Below are positions 44,349 to 53,306 of a DNA stretch of 64,000 nt, one piece after another. Where the stretch lies: contig JAXMBL010000008.1 of NCBI GenBank assembly GCA_046349915.1, positions 505,266 to 569,265 on the forward strand, read 5' to 3'. The translations under genes were made by a program, and so were the position numbers. The notes under the pieces were generated by a model. The model was not told the origin of the DNA. It made no database searches and saw only the letters and a list, made by a program, of their open reading frames with translations. The stretch is from CAIXSC01 sp046349915. GTDB taxonomy: Bacteria; Planctomycetota; Planctomycetia; Pirellulales; Pirellulaceae. Positions within the stretch are counted from its first letter, which is position 1. The number at the start of each line of letters is the position of its first letter.

Positions 44349-45140
44349 TCAAGCACACTGCGTCACCATCCAGACTCGATCAAAGCAGTTCTCAGCCAGA
44401 TCGTCGCGATGTATGAACCAGTAGAGTGCGCCGGCGTCTCCCCAAACCATATTGCCAATCTCGAACAACTGGAGCAGCAATACCCACTCATCGGGCTTCC
44501 CCAATCCGAGTGCATTCACGCAGTCAAGTTCCATAATGTCAGACTGAACCGGGCGAGGATAACCACCTAGCTGAATGTCCGAGGGGAGCGAACTACAGAA
44601 CTCGAGGTAGCGTTCCTCTGCGTCGTCGTCCGCAAACGAAACCAAATTGCGTTCATACGACGGATAGCTGGTGGACGATTCGAAAACAACGTTGACGCGT
44701 TGATAGACTTGAGGCCGTACTGTTTTCCGCCAGAAACCAAAGAATGCGGCTACTTCACAAGTTGGCAGCTCGGCTATCGAGCACGAGGCGTTCGAGGGCA
44801 CATGAACAACGACAGCATGTCCCAAATCACTCGCCTGGTAACCCCAATGTCGGTTGTCGTAAAAGAACAGAAGGTTGCCGTCGTTCGTTGGAACCAGGTC
44901 AACATCCGAGCAGCGTAATTGCCCGATGAAGGATAATGGGTATCCGCCCTTCAAGGGCCATTGAAAATCAACCGGCAAGAGGGGCATGCCACCGAAGTAG
45001 CAATCGCTGACTGAGTGAGTGATTTTTCCAACGAGGCATGGGCGAGACACTCGCTGGATCGCAGCGATGTATGAAGTCAGTTCATGTGAGCGTAGCTCTT
45101 CGTCGTGCATAAGTTTGCTTCTGTCCTCAAGCATCACCAC
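44349..45140 (-). CDS. DUF1963 family protein
   Basis: 263 residues, cytoplasmic. SDCYFGGMPLLPVDFQWPLKGGYPLSFIGQLRCSDVDL, GNLLFFYDNRHWGYQ, IQLGGYPRPVQSDIMELD, and EWVLLLQLFE with WGDAGALYWFIHRDDLAENCFDRVW are the DUF1963 (YwqG-like) core. Function is unknown; members are often found in contact-dependent competition or immunity settings, but nothing of that kind lies nearby. An internal ATG at 45110 could be the start. The codon usage reads more A/T-rich than the flanking planctomycete genes, which may mean recent acquisition. Confidence 0.9.
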   Translation of the reverse strand: MVMLEDRSKLMHDEELRSHELTSYIAAIQRVSRPCLVGKITHSVSDCYFGGMPLLPVDFQWPLKGGYPLSFIGQLRCSDVDLVPTNDGNLLFFYDNRHWGYQASDLGHAVVVHVPSNASCSIAELPTCEVAAFFGFWRKTVRPQVYQRVNVVFESSTSYPSYERNLVSFADDDAEERYLEFCSSLPSDIQLGGYPRPVQSDIMELDCVNALGLGKPDEWVLLLQLFEIGNMVWGDAGALYWFIHRDDLAENCFDRVWMVTQCA

Positions 45141-45173
45141 TCGCCAAGTCAGCGCTTGTACGATCGATCAGTG

Positions 45174-45432
45174 TCAGTTCTGATCAGGCAATAGAAACGT
45201 CGCCAGCGTACCCACCGTGAGGATTATGGCAAGTAACGTTCCACTAAAGAACATGACCCCGCGCGGCCATGGCCGGCCATAGCCCAACCATCTCACGTAA
45301 GTCTCGATGTTTCTCCCAGGCAAGAAACGTCTCACGGGCGAATTGAGTCAGCGAGCGATGGACGGTGACGGCCGCAACCGTCCCCGCCGGGGAAACGTCT
45401 GCGCTCGGTGCTGCGTACGGGTTCTTGCTCAT
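45174..45432 (-). pseudogene. Frameshifted small membrane protein (NPYAAP type)
   Basis: The start SKNPYAAPSADVSPAG from the ATG at 45432 is typical of small planctomycete membrane proteins. This frame stops at 45244 with an unrelated end. In the next frame the sequence WLGYGRPWPRGVMFFSG and a following hydrophobic helix TLLAIILTVGTLATFLL run to a stop at 45174-45176. The helix makes sense as the C-terminus of the same protein, so a frameshift near 45300-45320 is likely. A sequencing error or two unrelated short frames are the alternatives. Confidence 0.4.
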
Positions 45433-45895
45433 TGGCTCTAAATTAGCTCGGCTGGAAATCAGGTCACTGAAATCTGCGCCAGGAATCAACTCGACTCGAG
45501 CGGCCACCAACCATTCTAACGCCATCGCAACTACAAGTGGGGCAGGTTTTCAACCTGCCCCTAAGATCTAAAACCTCATCTCCCGCTTATTCACTCGCCG
45601 CATCACACATCCTTGAAAACGCCGCGAGCATTTTGTCTCCGCCATGAACAAACGTTAACGGACGGCAGACCGACCCACAGGCCCGATGAACCCTCTAACC
45701 GTTGGGCTGGAGGTCCTTGGGATTGAACACTTTGCCGTTGAGGCCAGGCGCTAGGCAGACTCCCAACTGCCAATTTGGGCAGGTTGAAAACCTGCTCCAC
45801 CGACTGCTGGGCAGGTTGAAAACCTGCCCCACGGCGATCAACAATTCTCTGAGCTCTAAACCGTATGGCTAGTTTGAGAGTGAGACGGCCGACGC
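45433..45895. other. Gene-free region with three GGCAGGTT hairpins
   Basis: Hairpins with stems GGCAGGTT / AACCTGCC occur at 45541-45559 (loop TTC) and, in opposite orientation, at 45778-45796 (last base changed) and 45810-45828. Each has a GTGG head. Between 45680 and 45770 the minus strand can be read as CLAPGLNGKVFNPKDLQPNG before a stop, possibly the tail of a lost gene. Otherwise I see nothing. Confidence 0.75.
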
Positions 45896-47017
45896 TCACG
45901 ACCTCTCTACAACCCAGATGTTCCGATACAACACTCGACGACCAAAGGCCTCAAACCAAATCGGGCCGTCTCCAGTCTCCGGCCCTTTGAAACCATGCGG
46001 CGTGGGGCCGTTGACTTCCAGCTTCTCCACCGTCGGGTGTCCGTTCAGTTTCACCGAAATCACGGCCTTTGCGACTCTCTTCCTTTGGGCGTCGAAACGA
46101 GGAGCTACGAAATCGATGTCGAGCGTCTGCCAGGTAAGGGGCGGAAGGCAAGAGTTCGGCACTTTACTTGGATAAGTGAACACGCTGCCGCATACTCGCG
46201 GCGCGCCTGTCTGCTTCGCAACTGGAATCTTCGATTTCTTCGACGGGTCTTCAGCCACGAGTGGCCGATTGGGGGCGGCTACGCCCGAGAGATCGAAATC
46301 AAACCCGAAGCTGTCGCCGATCGCGACCTCATAACGCGCGAGCATATAGATTCCCGCATCCGCTCGGCGCCAAGGAATGTTCTGAGGTTCCCAACCCGTC
46401 AGAAACTCGACGTGCAAGCTGTAGTCGCGAAATCGCCGCTTGGTCACCGCCCCGGCCATCATGTTTCCTTCGAACATTGTCGGCGAAGTCATCCCTTCGA
46501 TGTCCTTGCGTTCCTCGAACGCATCCAGGTTCGGATGAGGGCCTCCGAACAGCATGATCGCCCCCGCGGGCGGTTGCAGCCCCAAGGTCTCGCTCTTGCG
46601 TTCCACGCGTTTGAGCAACGTCTCGCGATCGCCGCGAGTCAACGTTAACCCGTGATCGTCGAGCACCGCACTTGCCTTGTCATCTCCTAGAGCATGAAAC
46701 TCCACGCGCCCCTCTGACAGAGGAGTACTCTCCATGAGCCCATAGCGACCACCGTCCCAACCATCCCCCGGCAAACCTCCTTCCAAGACTAACGCGTGGA
46801 ACATCCGATCACCGCGAGCGACCACCTGCACGCCAACTCGCTTGTCTCCCTCGCTGCCGACATACTCCCCTTGCCACTTCAGTTCAACACCAATCCCTGA
46901 AGCGTCGAACAGCTTCTTGGCCGCCGCCTCCGCCGCTTTGTCCAACGATTGAGCCTGAGTTTCCTCAGCAGCCACAGCGAACAGACACAGCGAAACAACC
47001 GCGATCATGGTTTTCAT
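45896..47017 (-). CDS. Secreted DUF1080 (3-keto-disaccharide hydrolase-like) protein
   Basis: 373 residues from the ATG at 47017, with GAGGA six bases upstream, and a signal peptide (IAVVSLCLFAVAAEETQAQ). The C-terminal half (residues about 200-373) is a DUF1080-type concanavalin-like domain: FRDYSLHVEFLTGWEP, ADAGIYMLARYEVAIGDSFG, TWQTLDIDFVAPRFDAQRKR, NGPIWFEAFGRRVLYRNIWV. Members of this domain family have been described as 3-keto-disaccharide hydrolases; most planctomycete copies are uncharacterised. The N-terminal half (GELKWQGEYVG-like strands) is a separate beta-domain. It stands alone with repeats on both sides. Confidence 0.85.
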   Translation of the reverse strand: MKTMIAVVSLCLFAVAAEETQAQSLDKAAEAAAKKLFDASGIGVELKWQGEYVGSEGDKRVGVQVVARGDRMFHALVLEGGLPGDGWDGGRYGLMESTPLSEGRVEFHALGDDKASAVLDDHGLTLTRGDRETLLKRVERKSETLGLQPPAGAIMLFGGPHPNLDAFEERKDIEGMTSPTMFEGNMMAGAVTKRRFRDYSLHVEFLTGWEPQNIPWRRADAGIYMLARYEVAIGDSFGFDFDLSGVAAPNRPLVAEDPSKKSKIPVAKQTGAPRVCGSVFTYPSKVPNSCLPPLTWQTLDIDFVAPRFDAQRKRVAKAVISVKLNGHPTVEKLEVNGPTPHGFKGPETGDGPIWFEAFGRRVLYRNIWVVERS

Positions 47018-47379
47018 GTTTGTCCTCATTAGTGGGGCAGGTTTTCAACCTGCTTGTCTGTCTGCCCGCAACTTAGTGGGGCAGGTTTTCAACCTGCCTG
47101 TCTAACCGTCTGCCTGCCGTATCAGTACCCAATCTCCATCCGACTACCGCAGTTTTTCGCCAGGTGAAGTGGCGAATTCATCCGCCCGATATCGCAAGTT
47201 TTCCCGACGAACGTTCATCGACGCGCACCAAGCCTCGTCCTGCATGGCGCCAACAACTCCAGTACGAAGCGTGTAGAAGTTCCTCCACATAGTTTCCGCC
47301 TTGAAATCGTCCCACTAACTCCAGGTCATCATTCGAGGCGAAATTGATGTTGGCGATTCAACTGACGGATTGACGCACT
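47018..47379. other. Gene-free region with two GGCAGGTT hairpins
   Basis: GTGG-headed copies at 47036-47054 and 47080-47098 (both loop TTC, the first with its last base changed) lie just upstream of the DUF1080 start. They are 44 bp apart with related flanks (TTAGTGGGG and TGTCT), so the pair may be a tandem duplication. From 47100 to 47379 I see no gene or structure. Confidence 0.8.
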
Positions 47380-48801
47380 TCATTTCCACAGTGGCTCAAT
47401 TTGCTGTGCCTCCCATTCGGCCCAGAGTCTCGAGAGTTCGGCGACTCGCTCTGCTTCTTTGGCAGCGACGTCCATTGTCTCGCCTAGGTCGTTATCCAAG
47501 TCATACAGTCGCCACTCGCCGCCATCTCGGATGAGCTTCCAGGCGCCTCGTCGCACCGCGTTCTTTCTTCCGACTCGCCAAAACAACGTCTGGTGCGGCG
47601 TCATATCCGCGCTGCCGATAAGCAGCGGTACGAGACTTCTGCCATCGAGACTTGCTTTCTCTGTATTAACCCTTGCCAGCTCCAATGCGGTCGCGGTCGC
47701 ATCCATGGAGATGACGGGAGCATCAACGACAAGAGGCTTGACTCGCCCTTTCCACGACATAATGAAGGGCACTCGAATGCCTCCCTCCCAGATTTCACCC
47801 TTGCCGCCTCGCAGTGGAACGTTACTCGAAGTGAGCTCTTTCGTCGGACCGCCATTGTCGCTGACGAAAAAGACCAGCGTGCGATCCTCTAGGCCGCTTT
47901 CCCTCAGCTTCGTCATGACTGAGCCGACGCTATCGTCAAGATGCGTCAACATGGCGGCAAAAATGCGGCGTTGAATATCTTCGATGTGTGCGAACTTTGC
48001 CAGATAAGCGTCCGCACCTTGCATCGGACTGTGCACCGCATTGTAGGCGAGATAAAGAAACCACGGCTGTGCCTTGTGCCTCGCAATAAAGTCGCACGAC
48101 TCCCGTGTGAATGCATCGGTCAGGTTCGCTCGCTCGTCTGCAGGCTGGCTGCTTCGCAGGATTGGATTATCTGCGTCGTAATCGGGTTCATTGTGTCCCA
48201 GATGAGTGCTCCAAATGGTGCGACCATTGGGCGACGTCCAACGTCCCTGTGATCCGTCGGGCAACGCCTTACGCCGCAGCCACGTTGTGACGCCTGGCCA
48301 GGGAGGCGGCACGAAGTAATGCCCCTCGTGCAAGAACCCGAAAAACTCGTCGAACCCGCGCCTCTGCGGATGAAATGGCGCGGTGCCGCCGAGATGCCAT
48401 TTGCCTATGAGCGCCGTCGCATAGCCTGCGTCACGCAAGCGATCGGCAACAGTTTTCTCTCCTAGCGGCAATCCAATTCCCGGCGCCACATTCTTGGCGC
48501 CTATCGGATTGAATTCGAATCCAAAGCGAGTCTGATAACGCCCCGTAAGCAGTCCCGCTCGAGAAGCCGCGCAAAACGGTGCGGTGACGTAGCCATTGGT
48601 AAAGCGAACACCGCCAGCCGCGAGCGCGTCGAGGTGCGGCGTCGGGATGTCTTTCCCACCGTAACAGCCGAGTTCACCGTATCCCAGGTCGTCGGCGACC
48701 ATGAACAGGATATTGGGCCGCTCCAGCGGTGCAGCAACGGCTTGCAACGTCGCCAGCGGCGCGAGAAGCAGGGCGATGAATGGAAAGTGCGAGGTTCTCA
48801 T
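47380..48801 (-). CDS. Sulfatase, secreted, with C-A-A-S-R active-site signature
   Basis: 473 residues from the ATG at 48801, with a signal peptide (FPFIALLLAPLATLQAVA). RPNILFMVADDLGYGELGCYG is the N-terminal metal site. The modification signature is FCAASRAGLLTG, so the usual proline of C-x-P-x-R is alanine, a variant accepted in part of the family. IGKWHLGGTAPFHPQRRGFDEFFGFLHEGHYF and LVFFVSDNGGPTKELTSSNVPLRGGKGEIWEGGIRVPF complete the active site. N-acetylgalactosamine-6-sulfatase-like members have this layout; the substrate remains open. No co-directional neighbour is closer than about 130 bp. Confidence 0.95.
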   Translation of the reverse strand: MRTSHFPFIALLLAPLATLQAVAAPLERPNILFMVADDLGYGELGCYGGKDIPTPHLDALAAGGVRFTNGYVTAPFCAASRAGLLTGRYQTRFGFEFNPIGAKNVAPGIGLPLGEKTVADRLRDAGYATALIGKWHLGGTAPFHPQRRGFDEFFGFLHEGHYFVPPPWPGVTTWLRRKALPDGSQGRWTSPNGRTIWSTHLGHNEPDYDADNPILRSSQPADERANLTDAFTRESCDFIARHKAQPWFLYLAYNAVHSPMQGADAYLAKFAHIEDIQRRIFAAMLTHLDDSVGSVMTKLRESGLEDRTLVFFVSDNGGPTKELTSSNVPLRGGKGEIWEGGIRVPFIMSWKGRVKPLVVDAPVISMDATATALELARVNTEKASLDGRSLVPLLIGSADMTPHQTLFWRVGRKNAVRRGAWKLIRDGGEWRLYDLDNDLGETMDVAAKEAERVAELSRLWAEWEAQQIEPLWK

Positions 48802-48928
48802 TTCACTAGCGCTCCATTTTCTAAAGACGTTCGGAGTAACTTCTGATCGACGAGCCAGCGTTTGCACACGTCGGTCCATTGTGCAAATGGGCGGTCGAAG
48901 GAACGAATTCCGAAGTCGTGGGTCGTCG

Positions 48929-51274
48929 CTACGGGTTCGGCCACTTCAAGTGCTTGTGCAGGAAGTCAACGGTTCCTTGCAGATTCATCGAGTGGCCACC
49001 TTGGAAGAATTCGATTTCGGTGCGGTCAGCAAGTCCAAGTTGGGCGTAGAGCCAGCGGACTTTGGCATACTCGTGGGCAACCCATGGATCGCGACCAACT
49101 CGGTCATGATGGCCTCGTTCGACCATGAACGGACGCGGCAACATCAGGTAGGACATCTCGGCATAATCAAACGATTGGCCAAGATTCCAGTACGGCATCT
49201 CCCATTCAATCGTCCGCATGAAGCTGAACGACTCGTCGGTCGCTGCGACCTTCCGAGTCCACTGATTGAAGTCGCCTGAGCAGATGGACAGGCAGTAGCG
49301 TTCGAGAATCGGCGGCACGCGGACCGCGGTCTCGCCACCATAGCTCAAGCCGTAGAACGCGATGCGATCCGGGTCGACGAACGGCTGTTCGGACAGCCAG
49401 CGAGTGATCTGGTCATGCGACGCGATGATGAAACTGAAGAGCGTCGCCTGGACGTTGTTCGCCTTGCGGCAAAGCCAACGATAGCGATCCTCGCCGCGAT
49501 AAAGATTATGCGGCGCGAAGGTAATGAAGCCCCGCTCGGCAAGTACAGCCGCTGCATTGTTGTAGGCGGTTGTATTGCGGTTGACCAAATCCAACGGCAC
49601 GCCTTGCCGACCGTGTTGGCAAACGACCACAGGCCGCCGCTCGCCCGGCTTGAGGTCCTTGGGCAACACGAGAACTCCCCAGGCGAAGAATTCAGGATAG
49701 ACATCGAGCACGATGTCGTACGCCGTCCATTTTTCGGTTTCGGCGACGACTCGAGACCGTGCATTCGGCCGTAGCATTAGCTCGTCAAATCGCCCCATCG
49801 CTTCCGTATGAAACTTTTCGCGATACCCTTTCGCGCTGGCGACGAACTTCGCCGCGTCAAATGTCGAGTGTTTCTTTTCGGTGCTCCACTTTCCTCCCGC
49901 GAGCTCTGGCATCACCTTGAACAAGAACGCCTCGTCGCGAATCTTGTCGGACCGTTGAATCAGTCGTTGCACATGTCCTTCGAGTTCTTTGACGTAGCGG
50001 AGATGTCGCGAGGACGAATCGATTTCCTTGCCACTACGAGTCAACGTCGCGCTGGTTTGAGGAGCAATCGACTTGACTCCGAGCATCGTCGTGAATCGCG
50101 AAACTGCTTCGTCCGAGAACGGACCTACCGCACTAGCGACCAGCGTCGGCTTCGCGAACTTTCCGCCGAGATCCATGCGATCAATTTCGGTTCGAACCGA
50201 TTCCAATTGCGGCGTTGGAAGTTCGCCCTTCCCCGTCGGATAGCCGTCCAATCCGTCGGTCTTCCGAATCGCGGACTTTGCAGCCTTTTCTTCGTCTGAC
50301 GGGATGCGTGTCTCGCATTCGATGACGAGTCCGCGGGGCACGATCAATCCTGCAATTTCTGCGTCGCCGAATTCACGCAGCAAACTCCAGACGTTGCGGT
50401 CGATCGGCTCGCGCCAAACTTGTTGCCTCCGGTCGAAGTAGCCGCTGACCAGCGCGGCATCGATACGCGAATCGATCGCCGCCGAGTACATCGCCGTGAG
50501 CCCGCCATCACCATGCCCACACACGCCGATCTTTATCGCAGCCCCATGTTTCGCCTTGAGCCAATCCACCGCGGCCAGCACTGTCTGCACTTCATAGCCG
50601 ATCACATGGCGACCCATGTGAAACGCCTGTCGATAGATCCACTCGCGATACGTCTGCTCCGACTTCTTGAGTTGTTCGTCGTCTGTGACGAGCTTGTCTC
50701 GCGAAACAGTGACGGGTACGACGACCGTGAAACCACTCTCTGCCAACCGAGTCGCCAACGCTCGTCCCGTAAAAACCTGACTCTCCGGGGTCTCGCCGGA
50801 ATCCGGCGCCAACACCACACTTCCAACAGGCTTCGCCGTCGGCTCGACAAGTAACCCACAACCCCAGACTCCTTCCAACACCGGCCAGCGAACTTGCCAC
50901 ACTCGTACCTTCGACGACTCGGCCACAAGCGCCGGGTGGTCATCATCCCCATACCTTTCCATCCCCGGCGCCAAACGCGCATCAACCGCACCAATGATCG
51001 TGCGAAACCGCTCCCGATTCGGCTCAACTGATTTTGCATACGCCTCTGGGGAGGAAAAATCCCTCTGCCAGTGCGTAGACCGTTTGAGTTCCGACTCACT
51101 GATCTTCCTCTCGACAAACTTATGTGCACCATCCATCAACGGCACGGACAGATCATCGACGGATGACTCAAAAGGAGAAGTGCCCGGCAGGTGTTGCCCC
51201 GATGCGACTCCACCCAATGAGACTCCAGTACAAATGACAAACAGGCCTACACGATATGCCGAAAGTGACTTCAT
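48929..51274 (-). CDS. Secreted tandem alpha/beta-hydrolase, larger relative
   Basis: 781 residues from the ATG at 51274, with GAGGA eight bases upstream and a signal peptide (YRVGLFVICTGVSLGGVASG). The first domain (about 125-290) has GSVVLAPDSGE and an elbow reading GVCGHGDGGLTAMYSAAID, where the nucleophile position is Gly255. The second domain (about 560-781) has RRPVVVCQHGRQG, RIAFYGLSYGGETAVRVPPI with nucleophile near S644, and FFQGGHSMNLQGTVDFLHKHL with the histidine near 761. So only the second domain appears active. An oxyanion strand and a GYFDRRQQVW block link it to acetyl xylan esterase-like planctomycete hydrolases. The substrate is unknown. Confidence 0.85.
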   Translation of the reverse strand: MKSLSAYRVGLFVICTGVSLGGVASGQHLPGTSPFESSVDDLSVPLMDGAHKFVERKISESELKRSTHWQRDFSSPEAYAKSVEPNRERFRTIIGAVDARLAPGMERYGDDDHPALVAESSKVRVWQVRWPVLEGVWGCGLLVEPTAKPVGSVVLAPDSGETPESQVFTGRALATRLAESGFTVVVPVTVSRDKLVTDDEQLKKSEQTYREWIYRQAFHMGRHVIGYEVQTVLAAVDWLKAKHGAAIKIGVCGHGDGGLTAMYSAAIDSRIDAALVSGYFDRRQQVWREPIDRNVWSLLREFGDAEIAGLIVPRGLVIECETRIPSDEEKAAKSAIRKTDGLDGYPTGKGELPTPQLESVRTEIDRMDLGGKFAKPTLVASAVGPFSDEAVSRFTTMLGVKSIAPQTSATLTRSGKEIDSSSRHLRYVKELEGHVQRLIQRSDKIRDEAFLFKVMPELAGGKWSTEKKHSTFDAAKFVASAKGYREKFHTEAMGRFDELMLRPNARSRVVAETEKWTAYDIVLDVYPEFFAWGVLVLPKDLKPGERRPVVVCQHGRQGVPLDLVNRNTTAYNNAAAVLAERGFITFAPHNLYRGEDRYRWLCRKANNVQATLFSFIIASHDQITRWLSEQPFVDPDRIAFYGLSYGGETAVRVPPILERYCLSICSGDFNQWTRKVAATDESFSFMRTIEWEMPYWNLGQSFDYAEMSYLMLPRPFMVERGHHDRVGRDPWVAHEYAKVRWLYAQLGLADRTEIEFFQGGHSMNLQGTVDFLHKHLKWPNP

Positions 51275-51471
51275 CGCTTCCTCAGTGATTCGAGAAAATG
51301 GCTGGGGGGGGAACGCTCGCCCATCATCACGCCAGCGAATGCCCACTCCTTGTGAATTCGCGGAAACTCTCTAGCAAATCGCCGAAGCACGGTTGCTTGG
51401 CGTACAGTCCTTGGCGATAACGAGCACGGCAATGCCCAGACTGCCATGACACTCATCAGGGAAAACTGTCC

Positions 51472-53226
51472 ATGAATCTTATCGCTTCAGCGGCTCGGTG
51501 GCACCTGTGGATCGGCTGGAGCATGTTGATGACGCTGGTGGTAGGTGTCGCCTCGGTGCCCGCTCAGGAGCCCGCGGACTTGGTCCTGCTGGGCGGAAAG
51601 ATCATCACGCTTGACCGACAGGAACGAGTCGTTTCCGCTCTGGCAGCCCGTGCGGGGAAGATCATCGCCGTCGGGACGGACGCTGAAATCCAACCGCTCA
51701 TCGGTCCGCGCACGGAGGTCGTACGCCTCTCGGGTCAGTCGGTTGTGCCCGGCTTCATTGAGTCGCATTGTCACGCGGTGGGAGTGGCGACCGGCGCACT
51801 CGACCAAACCTATGCGGAATTGACGAGCATCGCGGAGATCCAGGATTGGGTCCGCAAGGCGGCAGTCGACCTGCCTTTGGATCGCTGGATAGAGGTCCCG
51901 CGGAACGAAATCACCCGCTTGAAGGAACGACGCTTCCCTACCCCCGCGGAACTGGACGCTGCCTGCACGACTCATCCAGTGCTGTTCAACGCCGTATCGA
52001 ACAAGTGGACACTCAACTCGCGGGGCTTCGAGCGACTGGGGCTGCTCGAGCCGGGCAGCAAACTTTCCGACGGAGAAATTCTCCGCGACGAGTCGGGTAA
52101 GCCGCTGCTCCTGCGCGGCGGGACGGCGACGATCCGCCGAATGTTCCCCACGCCCGCCGCTCGTTCCCGCGACGAAATTCGCTCGTCGCTGGCGAAGGTC
52201 TTGCGCCAATACAATCGAGTAGGCATTACCAGCATCTTTGAAAGGGCGACGAATCCCAGCGACCTCGGCTATTTTCGTGAGCTGCAAGCCGCGAATCAGC
52301 TGACGACGCGAGTCACGGCGACCTTTCGTTTCTCGGCGAAGACGGCGGAAGCGGTGGAGCGATTTGCATCCAGCCTCGCTCCCCAGCCCGGCGGCGGTGA
52401 CGACTGGATCAGGCCGGGTCCGCTCAAGATCACCGTGGACGGCGGAATCCACTGGGCCACAACCCGCTTGAGCGAACCGTACGGACAGAAACGGGTCGAC
52501 TTCTATCGCCTCCCCGATGCCAGTTACCGCGGCGAACAGTTCTACACCGTCGACGAAATGACCACGGTCTTCGCTACAGCCGAGCGGTTAGGTTGGCAGA
52601 TGAGTTGCCACGTTACTGGCGACGAGGGAACGCGGCGCGTGCTGGAGGCACTCGCGCGCGTGGCCGAGAAAATGCCCAGCGTGAAGAAGCGTCGCTTCAC
52701 GCTGATCCATGCGTATTTTCCGTCGCCTGAGATCGTCCAACAGTGCCGCGAGTTGGGCGTGGGCGTCGACACTCAGGGCTATCTCTATTACAAAGATGCA
52801 GACTTCATCGCCGACATCTATGGTCCTTCCTGGGCCGAGCGTTTTATCGGACTGAGCGACTGGGTGAATGGCGGCGTGCCGGTCGGACTGAATGCCGACC
52901 ACATGATCGGCTTGGATCCGAACCACGCGATGAATTCATTCAATCCATTGCTCATGTTGTCGATCGCGGTGGGCCGCAAGACGATCGCTGGAAACGTACA
53001 CGGTGCGAGACAGAAACTCTCGCGACTCGACGCACTCCGCACCATTACCCAGTGGCCCGCTTGGCTCAGTTTCGATGAACAACGACTAGGAACACTCGAG
53101 ATTGGCAAACTCGCCGACCTGACGATCCTCAGCGGCGACTATTTAAGCTGTCCCGAGGATGAAATCGCCCGACTCAAAGTGCAGCGCACGATCGTCGACG
53201 GCAGGACAGTGTTCGGCGCAGATTGA
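51472..53226 (+). CDS. Amidohydrolase family 3 (YtcJ-like) protein, secreted
   Basis: 584 residues with a signal peptide (IGWSMLMTLVVGVASVPAQ); AGGGAAA precedes the ATG. DLVLLGGKIITLDRQ is the N-terminal beta-sandwich. GFIESHCHAVGV carries the H-x-H metal site (H99, H101). Further sites are PLKITVDGGIHWATTRLSEPY, GWQMSCHVTGDEGTRRVLEAL, FTLIHAYFPSPE and VPVGLNADHMIGLDPN, with the closing sandwich LGTLEIGKLADLTILSGDYL. This matches the YtcJ/amidohydrolase-3 group, which hydrolyses amide or carbamate-like bonds with bound metal. The M19-like gene follows after 80 nt on the same strand, so the two may degrade related peptides or amides outside the cytoplasm. Confidence 0.92.
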   Translation: MNLIASAARWHLWIGWSMLMTLVVGVASVPAQEPADLVLLGGKIITLDRQERVVSALAARAGKIIAVGTDAEIQPLIGPRTEVVRLSGQSVVPGFIESHCHAVGVATGALDQTYAELTSIAEIQDWVRKAAVDLPLDRWIEVPRNEITRLKERRFPTPAELDAACTTHPVLFNAVSNKWTLNSRGFERLGLLEPGSKLSDGEILRDESGKPLLLRGGTATIRRMFPTPAARSRDEIRSSLAKVLRQYNRVGITSIFERATNPSDLGYFRELQAANQLTTRVTATFRFSAKTAEAVERFASSLAPQPGGGDDWIRPGPLKITVDGGIHWATTRLSEPYGQKRVDFYRLPDASYRGEQFYTVDEMTTVFATAERLGWQMSCHVTGDEGTRRVLEALARVAEKMPSVKKRRFTLIHAYFPSPEIVQQCRELGVGVDTQGYLYYKDADFIADIYGPSWAERFIGLSDWVNGGVPVGLNADHMIGLDPNHAMNSFNPLLMLSIAVGRKTIAGNVHGARQKLSRLDALRTITQWPAWLSFDEQRLGTLEIGKLADLTILSGDYLSCPEDEIARLKVQRTIVDGRTVFGAD

Positions 53227-53306
53227 GCGACGCCGTTCAGCGTCGACTCATTGCCTGGGCTCGTGCTTTGTCCCATTTGCATCTTCTCTGAATCGGAAAA
53301 GACAAC

